This document shows, piece after piece, positions 47,641 to 57,987 of a DNA stretch of 64,000 nucleotides. The notes under the pieces were generated by a model. It ran no database searches, was not told where the DNA came from, and saw nothing but the letters and a program-made list of their open reading frames with translations. The translations under genes were made by a program, and so were the position numbers. The DNA is taken from positions 124,001 through 188,000 of the forward strand of contig CBDFHW010000029.1 in NCBI GenBank assembly GCA_965247815.1, in the 5' to 3' direction. The DNA comes from CBDAQA01 sp965247815. Lineage in GTDB: Bacteria; Planctomycetota; Phycisphaerae; Tepidisphaerales; Tepidisphaeraceae. Numbering within the stretch: position 1 is the stretch's first letter; every line of letters starts with the position of its first letter.

Positions 47641-50235
47641 TCATGGTATTTTCCCGATCGGTGCGCTATCAGCTTCCTTAAGCGTTGCCTCGGACAGAAT
47701 TGCCGTGCCGTACGCCGGGAGGGTCAACTGCACGTTACCGGAGGCTGCGGTCAGTGTCGGTTCGGCCGGGTTTGTGAGACCGGGTCGGCTGTCGATGGCG
47801 TCTGTGAAGTCGAGTTTCGATGAGCTTCCGTCGGCCAGCCAGTTAATCAACTTCGTGTCGGCAGTGCCGACGCTGAAGTTGATTGTCTGTTCGTGGTCGG
47901 CGTGGTTGAGGACGATCCAGGCGTGGTGTCGACCGAGGTCGCGGGCATACACAAGAGTGTTGCGGACGTCGTCGAGTTGCACCGGGCGGTAAAACCCGGT
48001 TCGCAGTTGAGGGAGCTTTTTCCGGACGGCGACCAGCCTGCGGTACCAGTCGAATTTGCCTTGGTCGAATTGTAATTGCGGGTCTTCGTACTGGCCGAGG
48101 TCTTTCCAAAGCATCGGTTGGCGGTTGCTCGGGTCGTCGGGGGACCACATGCCGGTTTCGTCACCGTAGTAAATCATGGGCGCGCCGACGAAGCTCAGCT
48201 GCCAGGCGACTTCCTGCAGCATGCGTTGACGCTGTACGGCGTCGGGCTTGGTGCCGCTGTATTTCGGCCCGTTATCTTGAATTCGGTTGGCGGCGTCGTA
48301 GTTCAGGTCCGGGTTAACGAACATGCTTGCAACACGGTCGGTGTCGTGGCTGTCGAACAGATTCTGATTCACCAGGACCGCTTGAAACGGGTAGTTGAAA
48401 ATCAGCTCGTTCGCGCGGCTATTGAGGGCGGTGCAGCTGATTGCATTCCGTTGGTTGACGAAGAACTGTTGGGACGCGATCGCGAACTGGTAGTTCATGA
48501 CGCCGTCATATTGGTCCCCGGCGAGGTAGTCTTGAGCGGGGCCCCAGATTTCACCGTCGATATAGGCGTCGGGCTTGATGTTCTTCACGAGGGTGCGCCA
48601 CTGCTGCCAGAACAGGTGGGGGATGTTTTCCGGAGCGTCGAGGCGGATGCCGTCGACGCCTCTGGCAGGGTCTCCGTCGGGTGCCAGCCAGCGGCGTGTA
48701 ATAGCGAACAGGTGTTCGCGCGGGCCGTGGACGATCCCTAGGGCGGCGTCTTTCTTCAACGCCGGTAGATAACCGTTGTCACCGTCCCAGGCGTGGTAAT
48801 GGAACGGCAATGTCGCGGTGGGGGTCCAGTCGGTGATGTCGAACCAGCCGGCGTACTTCGAGTTTTTTCCGTTCTTGATCACGTCCTGAAACGCCCAGAA
48901 TTTTTTCCCGACGTGGTTGAAGACGCCGTCGATGATGACCTTGAACCCCTGGCGGTGGGCGTCGGCGAGGAAGTCTAGGAAGATCTTGTCCGACGCGGTC
49001 CACTGCCAGGTGGCAGGGTCTTCTGTCTCACCGACGAGTTGCTCGATGTCGCCTTTTACTCCGAAGTGCTCGTCGACGTGGCGGTAGTCGCTGGTGTCGT
49101 ACTTGTGCAGGTCTTCGGCCTCGAAGATGGGGTTGAGGTAGATCGCGTTCACGCCCAGCGAGCGGAGGTAGGGCAGCTTCTCGCGGATGCCTTGAAAGTC
49201 GCCGCCGTACCGGCGTGCCCACACGTCTCGATAGAACTCGCCGGTCTCACCAGGGTGTTTGTCGAACCATTTGCTTGTCCACGCCTGCGTGTTCGGCGGG
49301 TCGTTGGAAGGGTCGCCGTTTCGGAACCGTTCGGGAAAAATCTGGTACCAGACGGCGTGCTTTGCCCAATCGGGAGTTTGAAACTTCGGGTCCATCGACA
49401 CGGAGTACGCCATCGCCTCGGCGGTTGCCTGCGTGGTGTAGGCCTTGCCGCCGGCGACGTACAGCGTCGCGCCCGGCTTGCGGAGCCGGAAGATATAAGA
49501 CAGTTGCGTCACCGGTGCGGGCAATGCCACGAGCGTGCCGAACCGGTCCACGCCCATTTTCAGGTCGGTCTTCACCATGGGGGTTTCCGACGCCGGCGAC
49601 AGCGTGAGCACCGAAACGTCGGTCACGTCGTCGGCCCGGGTGCGGAGCGATAGCCGGAGCGATTCAGTCGACGCGACGTTGCAGTCGCGCACCTCGGCGG
49701 GGTCGAACGCCACGGCAGAGGAGTTGATCTTTCCTTCAACGGGGGCCGGCAGATTTCGGGCGTCAAGGCCGACCATGACGGCGGAATTTTTCCCGCCGTA
49801 GTTGTCGGGTACTTCCAGCGACGTTTCGCTGGCGGGATCGTTGAGCCAGTTCCCGTCGACGACGAATTTGTAGAAGTGGACACCGTCGGACAGCTTCGGT
49901 GAAGCCGCGAAATGGGCGCCGTCGCGGGTCAGCTCTGTCTGGTTCGAAGACCAGTTATTGAAATCGCCGGCAAGGTAAACGTGCTGCGGCGCTTCACCGG
50001 GCCGGGGGGTGTAGGTGAACGTGTGCGACGCCGACGCGGTACTGTCGGCGATAGGTTGACCTTCAATGGCGGCTGCGGTGGGAATCGTCGACGGGTCGAC
50101 GATCGGCACCGGCGCGAGTACATGGTGCGGTGAGGTGTCCGGCGCGCGCGAGACGGAAAGGACCACAGTGACCAAGGCGGCCGCGGCTAGACCGACGACG
50201 ATGATCGGACCCAAAGCTCCATTGGACTGGTTCAA
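47641..50235 (-). CDS. Membrane-anchored GH13 alpha-glucan hydrolase (cyclomaltodextrinase/neopullulanase-like)
   Basis: 864 residues from a TTG at 50235, chosen because AGGAGGT ends four bases upstream and the reading gives a clean N-terminal membrane anchor (GPIIVVGLAAAALVTVVLSV). The frame is open to a GTG at 50313. After the anchor come a CBM48/AMPK-beta-like domain (QHVYLAGDFNNWSSNQTELT) and a second beta domain. The GH13 barrel then has WYQIFPERFRNGDPSNDPP, Asp533 (nucleophile, DGIRLDAPEN), Glu562 (acid/base, YIDGEIWG) and Asp631 (FDSHDTDRVAS). All catalytic residues are present. It would degrade imported or periplasmic maltodextrins. The LacI gene lies upstream on the same strand. Confidence 0.9.
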   Translation of the reverse strand: MNQSNGALGPIIVVGLAAAALVTVVLSVSRAPDTSPHHVLAPVPIVDPSTIPTAAAIEGQPIADSTASASHTFTYTPRPGEAPQHVYLAGDFNNWSSNQTELTRDGAHFAASPKLSDGVHFYKFVVDGNWLNDPASETSLEVPDNYGGKNSAVMVGLDARNLPAPVEGKINSSAVAFDPAEVRDCNVASTESLRLSLRTRADDVTDVSVLTLSPASETPMVKTDLKMGVDRFGTLVALPAPVTQLSYIFRLRKPGATLYVAGGKAYTTQATAEAMAYSVSMDPKFQTPDWAKHAVWYQIFPERFRNGDPSNDPPNTQAWTSKWFDKHPGETGEFYRDVWARRYGGDFQGIREKLPYLRSLGVNAIYLNPIFEAEDLHKYDTSDYRHVDEHFGVKGDIEQLVGETEDPATWQWTASDKIFLDFLADAHRQGFKVIIDGVFNHVGKKFWAFQDVIKNGKNSKYAGWFDITDWTPTATLPFHYHAWDGDNGYLPALKKDAALGIVHGPREHLFAITRRWLAPDGDPARGVDGIRLDAPENIPHLFWQQWRTLVKNIKPDAYIDGEIWGPAQDYLAGDQYDGVMNYQFAIASQQFFVNQRNAISCTALNSRANELIFNYPFQAVLVNQNLFDSHDTDRVASMFVNPDLNYDAANRIQDNGPKYSGTKPDAVQRQRMLQEVAWQLSFVGAPMIYYGDETGMWSPDDPSNRQPMLWKDLGQYEDPQLQFDQGKFDWYRRLVAVRKKLPQLRTGFYRPVQLDDVRNTLVYARDLGRHHAWIVLNHADHEQTINFSVGTADTKLINWLADGSSSKLDFTDAIDSRPGLTNPAEPTLTAASGNVQLTLPAYGTAILSEATLKEADSAPIGKIP

Positions 50236-50400
50236 TTCGACCTCCTGGAAGTTGATGCGCCGTCCGCCGACGGGCATGAAGGGTGGTTCAGACGCTCTTG
50301 CCTTTGTTTCCACCGAATCGTTGCACTGCGTTGTCCGGTTCGCGTCTCCACAACGGGCTGAAAAAGAGTGCGAAAACGTGTTCGTTAATCTACATCGGAA

Positions 50401-51510
50401 TTAGATCGCGCCCGGCGCGGTGCGTGCCATTCCGGTCGATTCTCGAACCACCAGATGGGTTTTCAGCACCTCGGTGACTCGGTCGACCGAGCCGTGGATT
50501 CGTTCGATCAGTCGCTCGCACGCCATAGCGCCGACCTCGTACAACGGCAGATGCACGGTGGTCAGCGCCGGTCGCACATAGGCACTTTGCTGTAAATCGT
50601 CGAATCCGACGACCGAGACCTGGCCGGGCACGTCGATTCCCTTGCGGTGCAGGTAATGAAGCGCGCCCAGCGCCATCTTGTCGTTACCGGCGATCAGCGC
50701 GGTGAGGTCGGGGTGCTTTTTCAGCAACGTCGAGGCGGCGGCGGCACCGCCTTCCTCGGTGAAGCGACCGTCTTCGCGCAGGCTCGGTGAGACGTCGGCA
50801 CCGATCGACTTTAACTTGGCTTCGTACGCGTCGACCACGTCGCACGCCGTCCGCACGGCCGACGCGCCGTGAATGAGACCGATCTTGCGGTGCCCGAGTT
50901 GCACGAGGTAGTTCATCACCTGTGCCGCCCCCTGGCGGTAATCGCAGACGACGTGGTCAAGGTCCCAGTGCTTGCCGAAATAGTTGTCGGTCACGATCAA
51001 GGGATATTTGCGGTCGACGAACTCTTCGAGAAAGTGGTGGCGATCGTTCACGCCCATAGCGAGCACGCCGTCCACGAAACGGCGTTCGTACATTTCGATG
51101 TGCTGCCTGGCCTTGATGAATTCGGGCTTTGCCTGCTCGAGCATGACTTTGTAGCCCATTTTGCCGGCCTTGTCGCAGACGCCGGAGATCAGTTCACCGA
51201 AGTAGGCGTCGCCGAATCCGTGCCGCAGAGCCGGTAATAGCACCGCCAGCACGCGGGTGTACTTGCCGGAAAGACTTTGTGCGATGCGATTGGGGCGGTA
51301 ACCGGTCTTGTCAATCACTTCCTGAACCCGCAGTTGAGTGGCGCGGCTGATGCGAGGATTGTCGTTGATGACCATCGACACCGTCGCCACCGACACTTCG
51401 GCGATCTTCGCGACGTCGCGCAGGCTCACGATCGGCCGAGACGCCGTCTGGAGCGGAGGTGTGATCGATAACTTGATTGGCAACGGAACTCGGGTGCGGG
51501 CTCGGCTCAT
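50401..51510 (-). CDS. LacI-family transcriptional regulator
   Basis: 369 residues. After about 27 extra N-terminal residues the HTH domain begins with VSLRDVAKIAEVSVATVSMV and the hinge helix YRPNRIAQSLSGKYT. The periplasmic-binding-like domain has LAVLLPALRHGFGDAYFGEL, LIVTDNYFG, GHRKIGLIHGAS, ALIAGNDKMALGALHYLHRK and VSVVGFDDLQQSAYVRPALT. It sits between the two alpha-glucan hydrolase genes and 166 bases upstream of the first. Maltodextrin-responsive repression of this locus is likely from context; the inducer is not visible in the sequence. Confidence 0.92.
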   Translation of the reverse strand: MSRARTRVPLPIKLSITPPLQTASRPIVSLRDVAKIAEVSVATVSMVINDNPRISRATQLRVQEVIDKTGYRPNRIAQSLSGKYTRVLAVLLPALRHGFGDAYFGELISGVCDKAGKMGYKVMLEQAKPEFIKARQHIEMYERRFVDGVLAMGVNDRHHFLEEFVDRKYPLIVTDNYFGKHWDLDHVVCDYRQGAAQVMNYLVQLGHRKIGLIHGASAVRTACDVVDAYEAKLKSIGADVSPSLREDGRFTEEGGAAAASTLLKKHPDLTALIAGNDKMALGALHYLHRKGIDVPGQVSVVGFDDLQQSAYVRPALTTVHLPLYEVGAMACERLIERIHGSVDRVTEVLKTHLVVRESTGMARTAPGAI

Positions 51511-51560
51511 GAGATCTCAAGGGCGGAAAGTTTAACGGCTGGTGAAACAGTTTACGGATT

Positions 51561-51570
51561 CGGTTAACAG
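51561..51570. promoter_or_regulatory. Candidate LacI-type operator half-palindrome
   Basis: CGGTTAACAG, centred on GTTAAC, upstream of the LacI-family gene. It matches the motif at 51784 and 52770. A similar core also occurs by chance inside genes elsewhere, so support is moderate. Confidence 0.4.
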
Positions 51571-51783
51571 ACGCAACTATTTAATTGCGACGGCGACAAA
51601 GGTGCGCGTCACCCGTTCCACAAATAAAGGCCACCTTAATTCATTTCGGTAGCTCTATATGAACCTAAATGGAGCAATATTGCCCGAAGCAAATAATTGA
51701 TGCTCTAGTAACTCTATAACTATGAGGCATTAACATTCAGTTCGCTGAAAATCTGCTTTTAGCTTGCAAATCGGCCGCTTAAT

Positions 51784-51793
51784 CGGTTAACCT
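51784..51793. promoter_or_regulatory. Candidate LacI-type operator
   Basis: CGGTTAACCT with an 8-base perfect palindrome GGTTAACC, 80 bases before the PEP-CTERM gene at 51873. Confidence 0.42.
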
Positions 51794-51872
51794 ATGTGGA
51801 CAAGTCGTTCGTGAGTGAGAACACATTCTGGCGGATGTCAATCGACCCGGTTTCCGGGTCCGAAGGAGAAAA

Positions 51873-52640
51873 ATGCGAGTTTCCAAGTCTTTACGGGCGG
51901 TCGCACCGGTAGCGGGCGTCGCGAGTTTGTTTTGGGTCATCGGCACGGCAAGCGCGGCGGTCACTTTCAGTGGCAACGGCGCAACCGGGTTCGGCGGTAC
52001 TCTCGGTAATGGGTCGCTCACACTGTCCGATGCAGTCGTCGGCGGCGTGCCGACTTTGACTGCGACCTTCAACCCGTCCGGCGGGTTTACGGGTAACGAC
52101 GTCGTCGCGTACATCGACAGCACTACCGGAGGTTTTGCCGACACCAGCAACTTCTCAGACAACGGTGACGACGGTCGAAAGGCCATCTCGGCCAACAACA
52201 ATGGGAACCCGTCGCGTGACCTGATCTCCTTCCCCGCCGGTTTCACTGCCGACTACGCACTGGAGTTTGAAAACAATACCTTTATCGGTCTGTTTCAGCT
52301 CGTTTCCGGTGGGAATGGTTCTTTGAACTTCGTGGGCGGCACTAGTCCAACACCGGGCGGGCCGTACACCGTGTCGTTCCCGCTTTCGAGCATTGGTGTG
52401 ACACCCGGCAGCAGTTTCGGCTTTGTTGCCGACCTGATCAGTACCAGCGGATACGGTTCGAACGAGACCATCGGTGCGAGCTCGACGACTTCCGACGTCG
52501 GGGCAGCGCCGAATGCCGGCTTCAACGGGTCGACGGCCTTCACCGCTGCGAACACGTTCACCACGACGCCCGTACCAGAACCGGCAATGCTTTCGATGCT
52601 GGCCGCCGCAGGATTGCTGCTGGGCCGACGTCGGCGGTAA
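51873..52640 (+). CDS. PEP-CTERM exported protein
   Basis: 255 residues with a GGAGA ribosome site just before the ATG. Signal peptide (VASLFWVIGTASA), a beta-rich mature part with many Gly, Asn and Thr, and a C-terminal PEP-CTERM signal: VPEPAMLSMLAAAGLLLGRR. No catalytic motif. The mature part has the character of a jelly-roll or lectin-like fold. Its place between the regulator and the secreted amylase suggests a role in binding or presenting alpha-glucan, but nothing in the sequence proves that. Confidence 0.85.
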   Translation: MRVSKSLRAVAPVAGVASLFWVIGTASAAVTFSGNGATGFGGTLGNGSLTLSDAVVGGVPTLTATFNPSGGFTGNDVVAYIDSTTGGFADTSNFSDNGDDGRKAISANNNGNPSRDLISFPAGFTADYALEFENNTFIGLFQLVSGGNGSLNFVGGTSPTPGGPYTVSFPLSSIGVTPGSSFGFVADLISTSGYGSNETIGASSTTSDVGAAPNAGFNGSTAFTAANTFTTTPVPEPAMLSMLAAAGLLLGRRRR

Positions 52641-52720
52641 GACTTGCGTCGCTTTCAGCCTCTGAATGACGCGACCTCATGTCGGTCGCGGAAAAAGGCC
52701 CGTGTCTTTGTTTCCAAATA

Positions 52721-52747
52721 GACCGTCAGCGATACCGTCTGACGGTC
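52721..52747 (+). terminator. Hairpin after the PEP-CTERM gene
   Basis: 9-bp perfect stem GACCGTCAG/CTGACGGTC with a 9-base loop, 80 bases after the gene and before the next operator. No T run follows. Confidence 0.4.
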
Positions 52748-52761
52748 GATTTATCCGAATG

Positions 52762-52779
52762 CGGTTAAACGGTTAACCG
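52762..52779. promoter_or_regulatory. Tandem candidate operator before the secreted amylase
   Basis: CGGTTAAACG (52762-52771) runs into the perfect 10-bp palindrome CGGTTAACCG (52770-52779), which ends three bases before the ATG at 52783. There is no Shine-Dalgarno sequence, so a bound repressor here would cover the translation start region and probably the promoter. Confidence 0.5.
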
Positions 52780-52782
52780 AAC

Positions 52783-55700
52783 ATGACCATGTCGACGGAC
52801 TCTGTGAAACGATCGCGACGTCCGGCTCGGGCAGTGGTGCTCGCGGTGGTGGTCGGGGTCTTCTCCTGTGCCGTCCGGCCCTCAAGGGCTGACGACGTGT
52901 CGCCGCCGGCCATTCTGCAAGACTTCGAAAGCTCCTGGCAGACGATTAACAATCGAATGCCGGACATTTTCGCTGCCGGGTATGGCGGGGTTTACACGCC
53001 GCCGCCCGGCCGGGCCGAGTCGGGCAACCAGTCTGTCGGGTACGACGTCTATGACCGGTTCGATTTAGGCAGTGCAGGCAACCCGACCCTATACGGCACC
53101 GCCAGCGGTTTGAAGAGCATGGTGAAATCTATTCACCAGATGGGCGGGTCGTCTTACATCGATCTAGTGTGGAACCACAGCGGGTTCGCGGATGCCGGCA
53201 CCAGCGGCTTCGCCGCCGCGGGGGGGTACCCGGGATTTGCCTTGACGTTGCAGACCAGTAATCCGACTGCGCCGGGGTACAACGCGAACCTCGATGCCGT
53301 CGACGGCGACTACCACTCGGCATATGCCACCGGGGACCAGAACACGCGGCTGGCAGGCCTGATCGACATCGCGCAGGAGTCGAATAATGCTTTCATCCGC
53401 CAGCCGACCGTCGCCGGTCCGAACAACCTCCCCGGCCCGGTGCCCGGGGCGACCAAGTGGTTCTATACCGGGCTGGCAAACTCGCCGAACGCTGCCAACG
53501 CCCAGTTCTACCCCGACCGGTCGCTGAACCCTATCAGTGTGTACGACCCGACGACCGGCGAGGGCAACATCAAGATCTACCCGTTCAACACGAGTACATC
53601 GACGGGCGTGGTGAACGGCAACGGCACGCCCGTGGCGGAGAACGCGCTGGGCTACCTCGAGCGGTATTCGCAGTACATGGTGCAGGTGGTGGGGGCCGAC
53701 GGGTTCCGCGTCGACGCCGCTAAGAACATGCCCGCCTGGGTGCTGAACTACCTCGACCGCGCAGTCTACCGAAGTTCATCTCGTACGCTCCTCAACGGTC
53801 TGCAGCAGCGGGTGTTTTCGTTCAGCGAAGTGTACGACTCGAGCCCGTCGGTCCTGCAGCCCTACATCAAGAAAAACATCAACCCTGCCGACCCGGGAAC
53901 CATCGGCGGGAACCGCGATGTATACGACTTCGGCCTGTTCTTCGCGATGCAGCAGAATCTGTCAGGCAACGGCGTCCAGAACGACTGGCGCAACATGACC
54001 AGCGCCAGCATCGACACCAACGACGACGGGAAGATGAACGGCAGCCAGGGGCGTGAAGTTCGTCTCCAGCCAGGACAACGGTCCGCCCTCACTCGACAAT
54101 GTCGCTTACGCGTACACGCTCATGCTTCCGGGCAACGCGATGGTGTACAACAACAGCCACGAGTTCGGCACCGGCCGCGATTTTCCCAAGGCCGGGCGCA
54201 GCGATGCCCTCGGTGGGTTGTACGGCAACACAATCACCACGCTGCTCGACCTCCGCAACCGTTACGGCCGCGGCAACTACATTCCTCAGACCATCGACGA
54301 CGGGTCGGGCGGTGGTTACCGGTATCTTAAGAACGAATTCGCCTTCGAACGCCAAGGAAGCGCGCTGGTGCTGCTCAGCAACCGCACCGACGGCGGGTAC
54401 GACAGCAGAACCGTGCACACCAGCTTCACCGGTGGCACCCCGCTCATCGAACTGACCGGGAACGCCCATAACACCAACGCCGACCCGTACAATGACATCC
54501 CTCAACTCTTGGTGGTCAACGGCGACGGTACCGTCAACGCGCGTTTCCTCCGCAACAGTTCACCGGGCAAAAACGCCTTTACCGGCGACGGTTATCTTAT
54601 CTACGGACTGGCCACGCCGCAGGGCTCTCTGTCGTTGATCAATGTCGCGCAGGTGATGCAGAACGCCGTGCCCACCGCCACCGCCAACGCCGACACGACC
54701 GCCTACGCCAACGCCATCACCCGTCTATCGGGCGTCGACGTCATCAAGACCAACACGTTTAAGCTGTCGCTGAACACCGTCGCGGTGAATCTGCTGGGCT
54801 ACTACCGCGATAAACCCGCCGACGGTGACAATGCCGTGTTCAAGGTCGACGACGGATCGATCGTCCTCAACGGCGATTCCGCCTTAAACAACACCGCGCC
54901 CGACTCGGTCGTCTACGGCTTTCAGAACTTCAACACGACGCACAACCCCGGTTACTTCACCGCAAGCGGGGCGGGGGCGTACGCACAAAGTATCGACGTG
55001 ACCAAGCTCGGGCAGGGTTATCACTTCGTCACGGTCGAGGCGTTTCGTCACCGCGACGACGGCGGGCCGGCCGTCTATTCCGATTGGAAGCAGACGATCT
55101 ACGTCGACCTCGCGCCGCCGAACTCCGCCGTGCTAAGCTTCGCAGACGACCAGCCCGGTGTGAACGAAAATCGACAGCTGGTGGTGTCGTCCGTCGACGC
55201 GCTGGCCAACAGCGTGCATACGTTTTTAGACCTGCCGTTCGGGCTGACCGACAGCCAGGTGCTTGCGCAGATCGATTCGGCTACCCAGGCCAACCAGACC
55301 GATACCGCGCTGTATCAGCATTATTACGCCGGCGTCACCAGCGGGAGTCACACCGCCACCGTGGTCAGCTATAAGCCCGACGGCACTTACAACATCCAGC
55401 GTTTCACATCCGCTCAAGACCCTTACCTGTCGACGTCGACCTACTTCGGGTCGGGCGTCGGTGACTTGAATTTCGACGGCGGCGTGAGCGCCCCCGACAT
55501 CAACCTGTTCACGCCGATCGTGCAGAGCGGCAACACGCAGTTCAACGCCGCCGCCGACGTCAACGGTGACGGCTCGGTCGACCTAGCCGACACGTTCCTG
55601 CTCGGGCCGGTGCTGTCGTCTCACAACGTCGACTCGGCCACGTGGAACGCGTTCAACGCGTTCATTTTTTCTTCTTACGTCAAGACCCACGCGTACACCG

Positions 55701-56644
55701 TGAACGGCACCAACGTCATTTACGAAGACACCGCCGGTAGCACGACGGTGTCGGCGGGTTCGTCACTCACGGCCAGCTATGTGCGCGGCAACACGCTAAG
55801 CGTTGGTGCCGGCGGGAACGTGAAAATCGCTGCTAACTCCAGCGTCAACAACGGCGTCAGCCGGTTGACCGGTCTGACGATCGCCGGGTCGAGCGGTCAC
55901 TGGACCGGGCAATTCGACCTGACCAACCAGGCGATCGTTCTCGAATCTACTGCGGCCAACAGGGCCGCCGATTTCGCCCGCGTGCTGGACCTGGTCGTGT
56001 CGGCAAACGACAGCGGCAAGTGGGACGGGCAGGGCATCACCTCGAGCACAGCCGGGGCCGACCCGAGACACCTTCATACGCTCGGCGTAATTTTGAATTC
56101 GACCTCAAGCGGTCAGCCGATCTACACCACCTTCGACGGCCAACCCGCCGACGCCAACGCGGTCCTGGTCGCTTACACGTTCTTCGGCGACGCCAACCTC
56201 GACGGCCGGGTTGACGGATCGGACTACACGAAGATCGACGCCAGTTTTAGCAACCATCTCACCGGCTGGATCAACGGGGATTTTAATTACGACGGCGTCG
56301 TCGACGGGTCTGACTACACGCTGATCGACAACGCGTTCAACACCCAGGGCGCGGCGTCGTTGACCCAGATCGCGGCCGTCACGTCGGCAATTGCCGGAGC
56401 AGGCCCGACGGCCGTTGTCCCCGAACCTTCGGGCATCGCAATGACGTTGACCGGAGCTTTTGCGGTAACACGGCGAATTCGCAGCCGTCGCGCGGTTAGC
56501 GCCGTCGCAAGGGACGCGCGACGTCGGCCGAGAATTTCGGCCGCTTCGGAAGAGGTCGGACGCAGCGTTCTGCGGCCGAGGCAGCAGAAAAGTTCAACCG
56601 GGCCCGATATGACCCGGCTCGAATCTGTACGAGGTATCCCATGA
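52783..56644 (+). pseudogene. Secreted GH13 alpha-amylase with dockerin-like repeats and PEP-CTERM tail, frameshifted
   Basis: About 1286 residues if one G is removed from the GGGG run at 54048-54051. The first frame (52783 to about 54051) has a signal peptide (VVLAVVVGVFSCAVRPSRA), GYDVYDRFDLG, Asp311 in GADGFRVDAAKN and Glu349 in FSFSEVYDSS. The second (about 54050-56644) continues with FVSSQDNGPPSLDNVAYAYT (third Asp) and the rest of the barrel. Then come a first dockerin-like pair (GDLNFDGGVSAPDINLF, ADVNGDGSVDLADTFLL, about 55460-55620), a linker, a second pair (GDANLDGRVDGSDYTKID, GDFNYDGVVDGSDYTLID, about 56190-56350) and PEP-CTERM (VPEPSGIAMTLTGAFAVTRR). About 45 Arg-rich residues follow the usual end. 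Secreted starch hydrolase; the stop overlaps the next ATG. Confidence 0.82.
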
Positions 56645-57610
56645 AGTGCGTTCGAAACAACCACCGTCCGGCGTTCACGCTCGTCGAACTCCTGGTCGTG
56701 ATCGGCATCATCGCGCTGCTGATCAGCATCCTGCTCCCGTCGCTCAGCAGGGCACGCGATCAGGCCAATAGCATCAAGTGTCTGAGCAATGTCAGGCAGC
56801 TGATCATTGCCAACCTCATGTGCGCCAACGACCACCCACGGGTACATGCCCACCTGCTCCGACGACAAGTGGGCCGAGGCCGCCGACCCGTACCGCACCA
56901 AATTCAACTACCGCGCCGACGCCACCCGGCCCCAGGGTTACGTCAAGGACTGGGCCAGTTCGCTGTTGCCTTACCTTGGTGAGAAAAACGCCGACTACAA
57001 CATCTACATCGTCAACGCGACAAGCACCACCGGCATCCGCGTCGACCCGCCGATGATGATCTGCCCGAGCGACCAGTGGCAGAACATCGGGCCCACTGCC
57101 GGCTACAAGCTGTTTAACAACGTCGTCGCCCCGGCGAACGACCCCGCCGGATACTTCCCTATTTCTTACGGCGTCAATGCCGACATCGCTACGCTCACCG
57201 ACGCCGCGAACCCGCCCGTCGGACGGTTCGGCCTTGCCGACAGTGTCAGCGTTTTCCACGGTCCGAACGGCGGTAACCCGCTCGGATGCAAAGTCGACCG
57301 CATCTATATACCCTCCCAGGTGCTGCTGTTCGCAGACTGCGGTGTGCGGACGTCCACTTCCCAGACCGGCACGCCGCTGGACCTCAGCGATGCCCTCTAC
57401 TACACGAGCAACTACGCGTACACGAACGCCTCAATTCCCGCCGACCAGGCCGGCACGCTGAACGCCATCATGCAATGCAGCTGGCTCAAGGGACGAGTCC
57501 CGCTGACTCGTCACCGCGGCAAGAAGATTAATATCGGCTTCGCCGACGGTCACGCCGAAAGTGTAGCGTCAACCGATTTCACACGGGTGCGTATTTCGCC
57601 GTACAAGTGA
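56641..57610 (+). pseudogene. Type II secretion pseudopilin-like protein, frameshifted
   Basis: About 322 residues if one C is removed from the CCC at about 56834-56836. The first frame has the prepilin signal: RPAFTLVELLVVIGIIALLI, with cleavage expected before Phe12. The frame then changes from NLMCANDH to HGYMPTCSDDKWAEAADPYR and runs to the stop, closing with RGKKINIGFADGHAES, the C-terminal GxADGH box of the planctomycete prepilin group (related to DUF1559). The start ATG overlaps the amylase stop as ATGA. Translational coupling of a pilin-like protein to a secreted amylase is unusual. Confidence 0.75.
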
Positions 57611-57987
57611 ATATTTTGAAGACACGTTCTGCTGACATGTGGTCGAGCAAGCGAGACAAATTCTGCTCGACCAACGCCGGATACAAAGACGCGTTGAAGT
57701 GGACAGATACCGAGCAAATAAACCGAACTGTCGGGCGACTGAGACCTGTAAATCCGAGCTCGCGATTCGGTCGGGAAAAGGTCGATCACCACCGCCTTTA
57801 CTTTGCAAGGCTTTCGCGCTGACGCTGAGTCTCGGCGGTGAGAAAAGAGCCGAGCAGAAACAAGCGAGTGGCATCGCGACCGCGTCCGGGCAATCGCAGG
57901 CGAAGAACAGGAAGAGGAACAGAGTGGCGGTTCTCAATTCAGCCGCCTCGACCGGTCAACACCGGGCGAATAACACCAAGGAGAAAC
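57611..57987. other. Intergenic region, 377 bases
   Basis: Several short open frames cross it, none with a ribosome site or recognisable protein. AAGGAG at 57978-57983 is the ribosome site of the next gene. I see no repeat or clear promoter. Confidence 0.35.

Larger units (their letters stand above)
51511..51872. other. Divergent regulatory region, 362 bases, AT-rich
   Basis: Separates lacI-type (minus) from the PEP-CTERM gene (plus). Noticeably more AT-rich than its neighbours. It holds two GGTTAAC motifs, CGGTTAACAG at 51561-51570 (about 50 bases before the regulator's ATG) and CGGTTAACCT at 51784-51793 (about 80 before the plus-strand gene). No coding frame. Confidence 0.5.

Noticed and set aside
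52783..56644. Programmed ribosomal frameshift in the amylase
   Set aside because: The GGGG run is not a known slippery heptamer and no strong downstream structure was evident; indel error is simpler.
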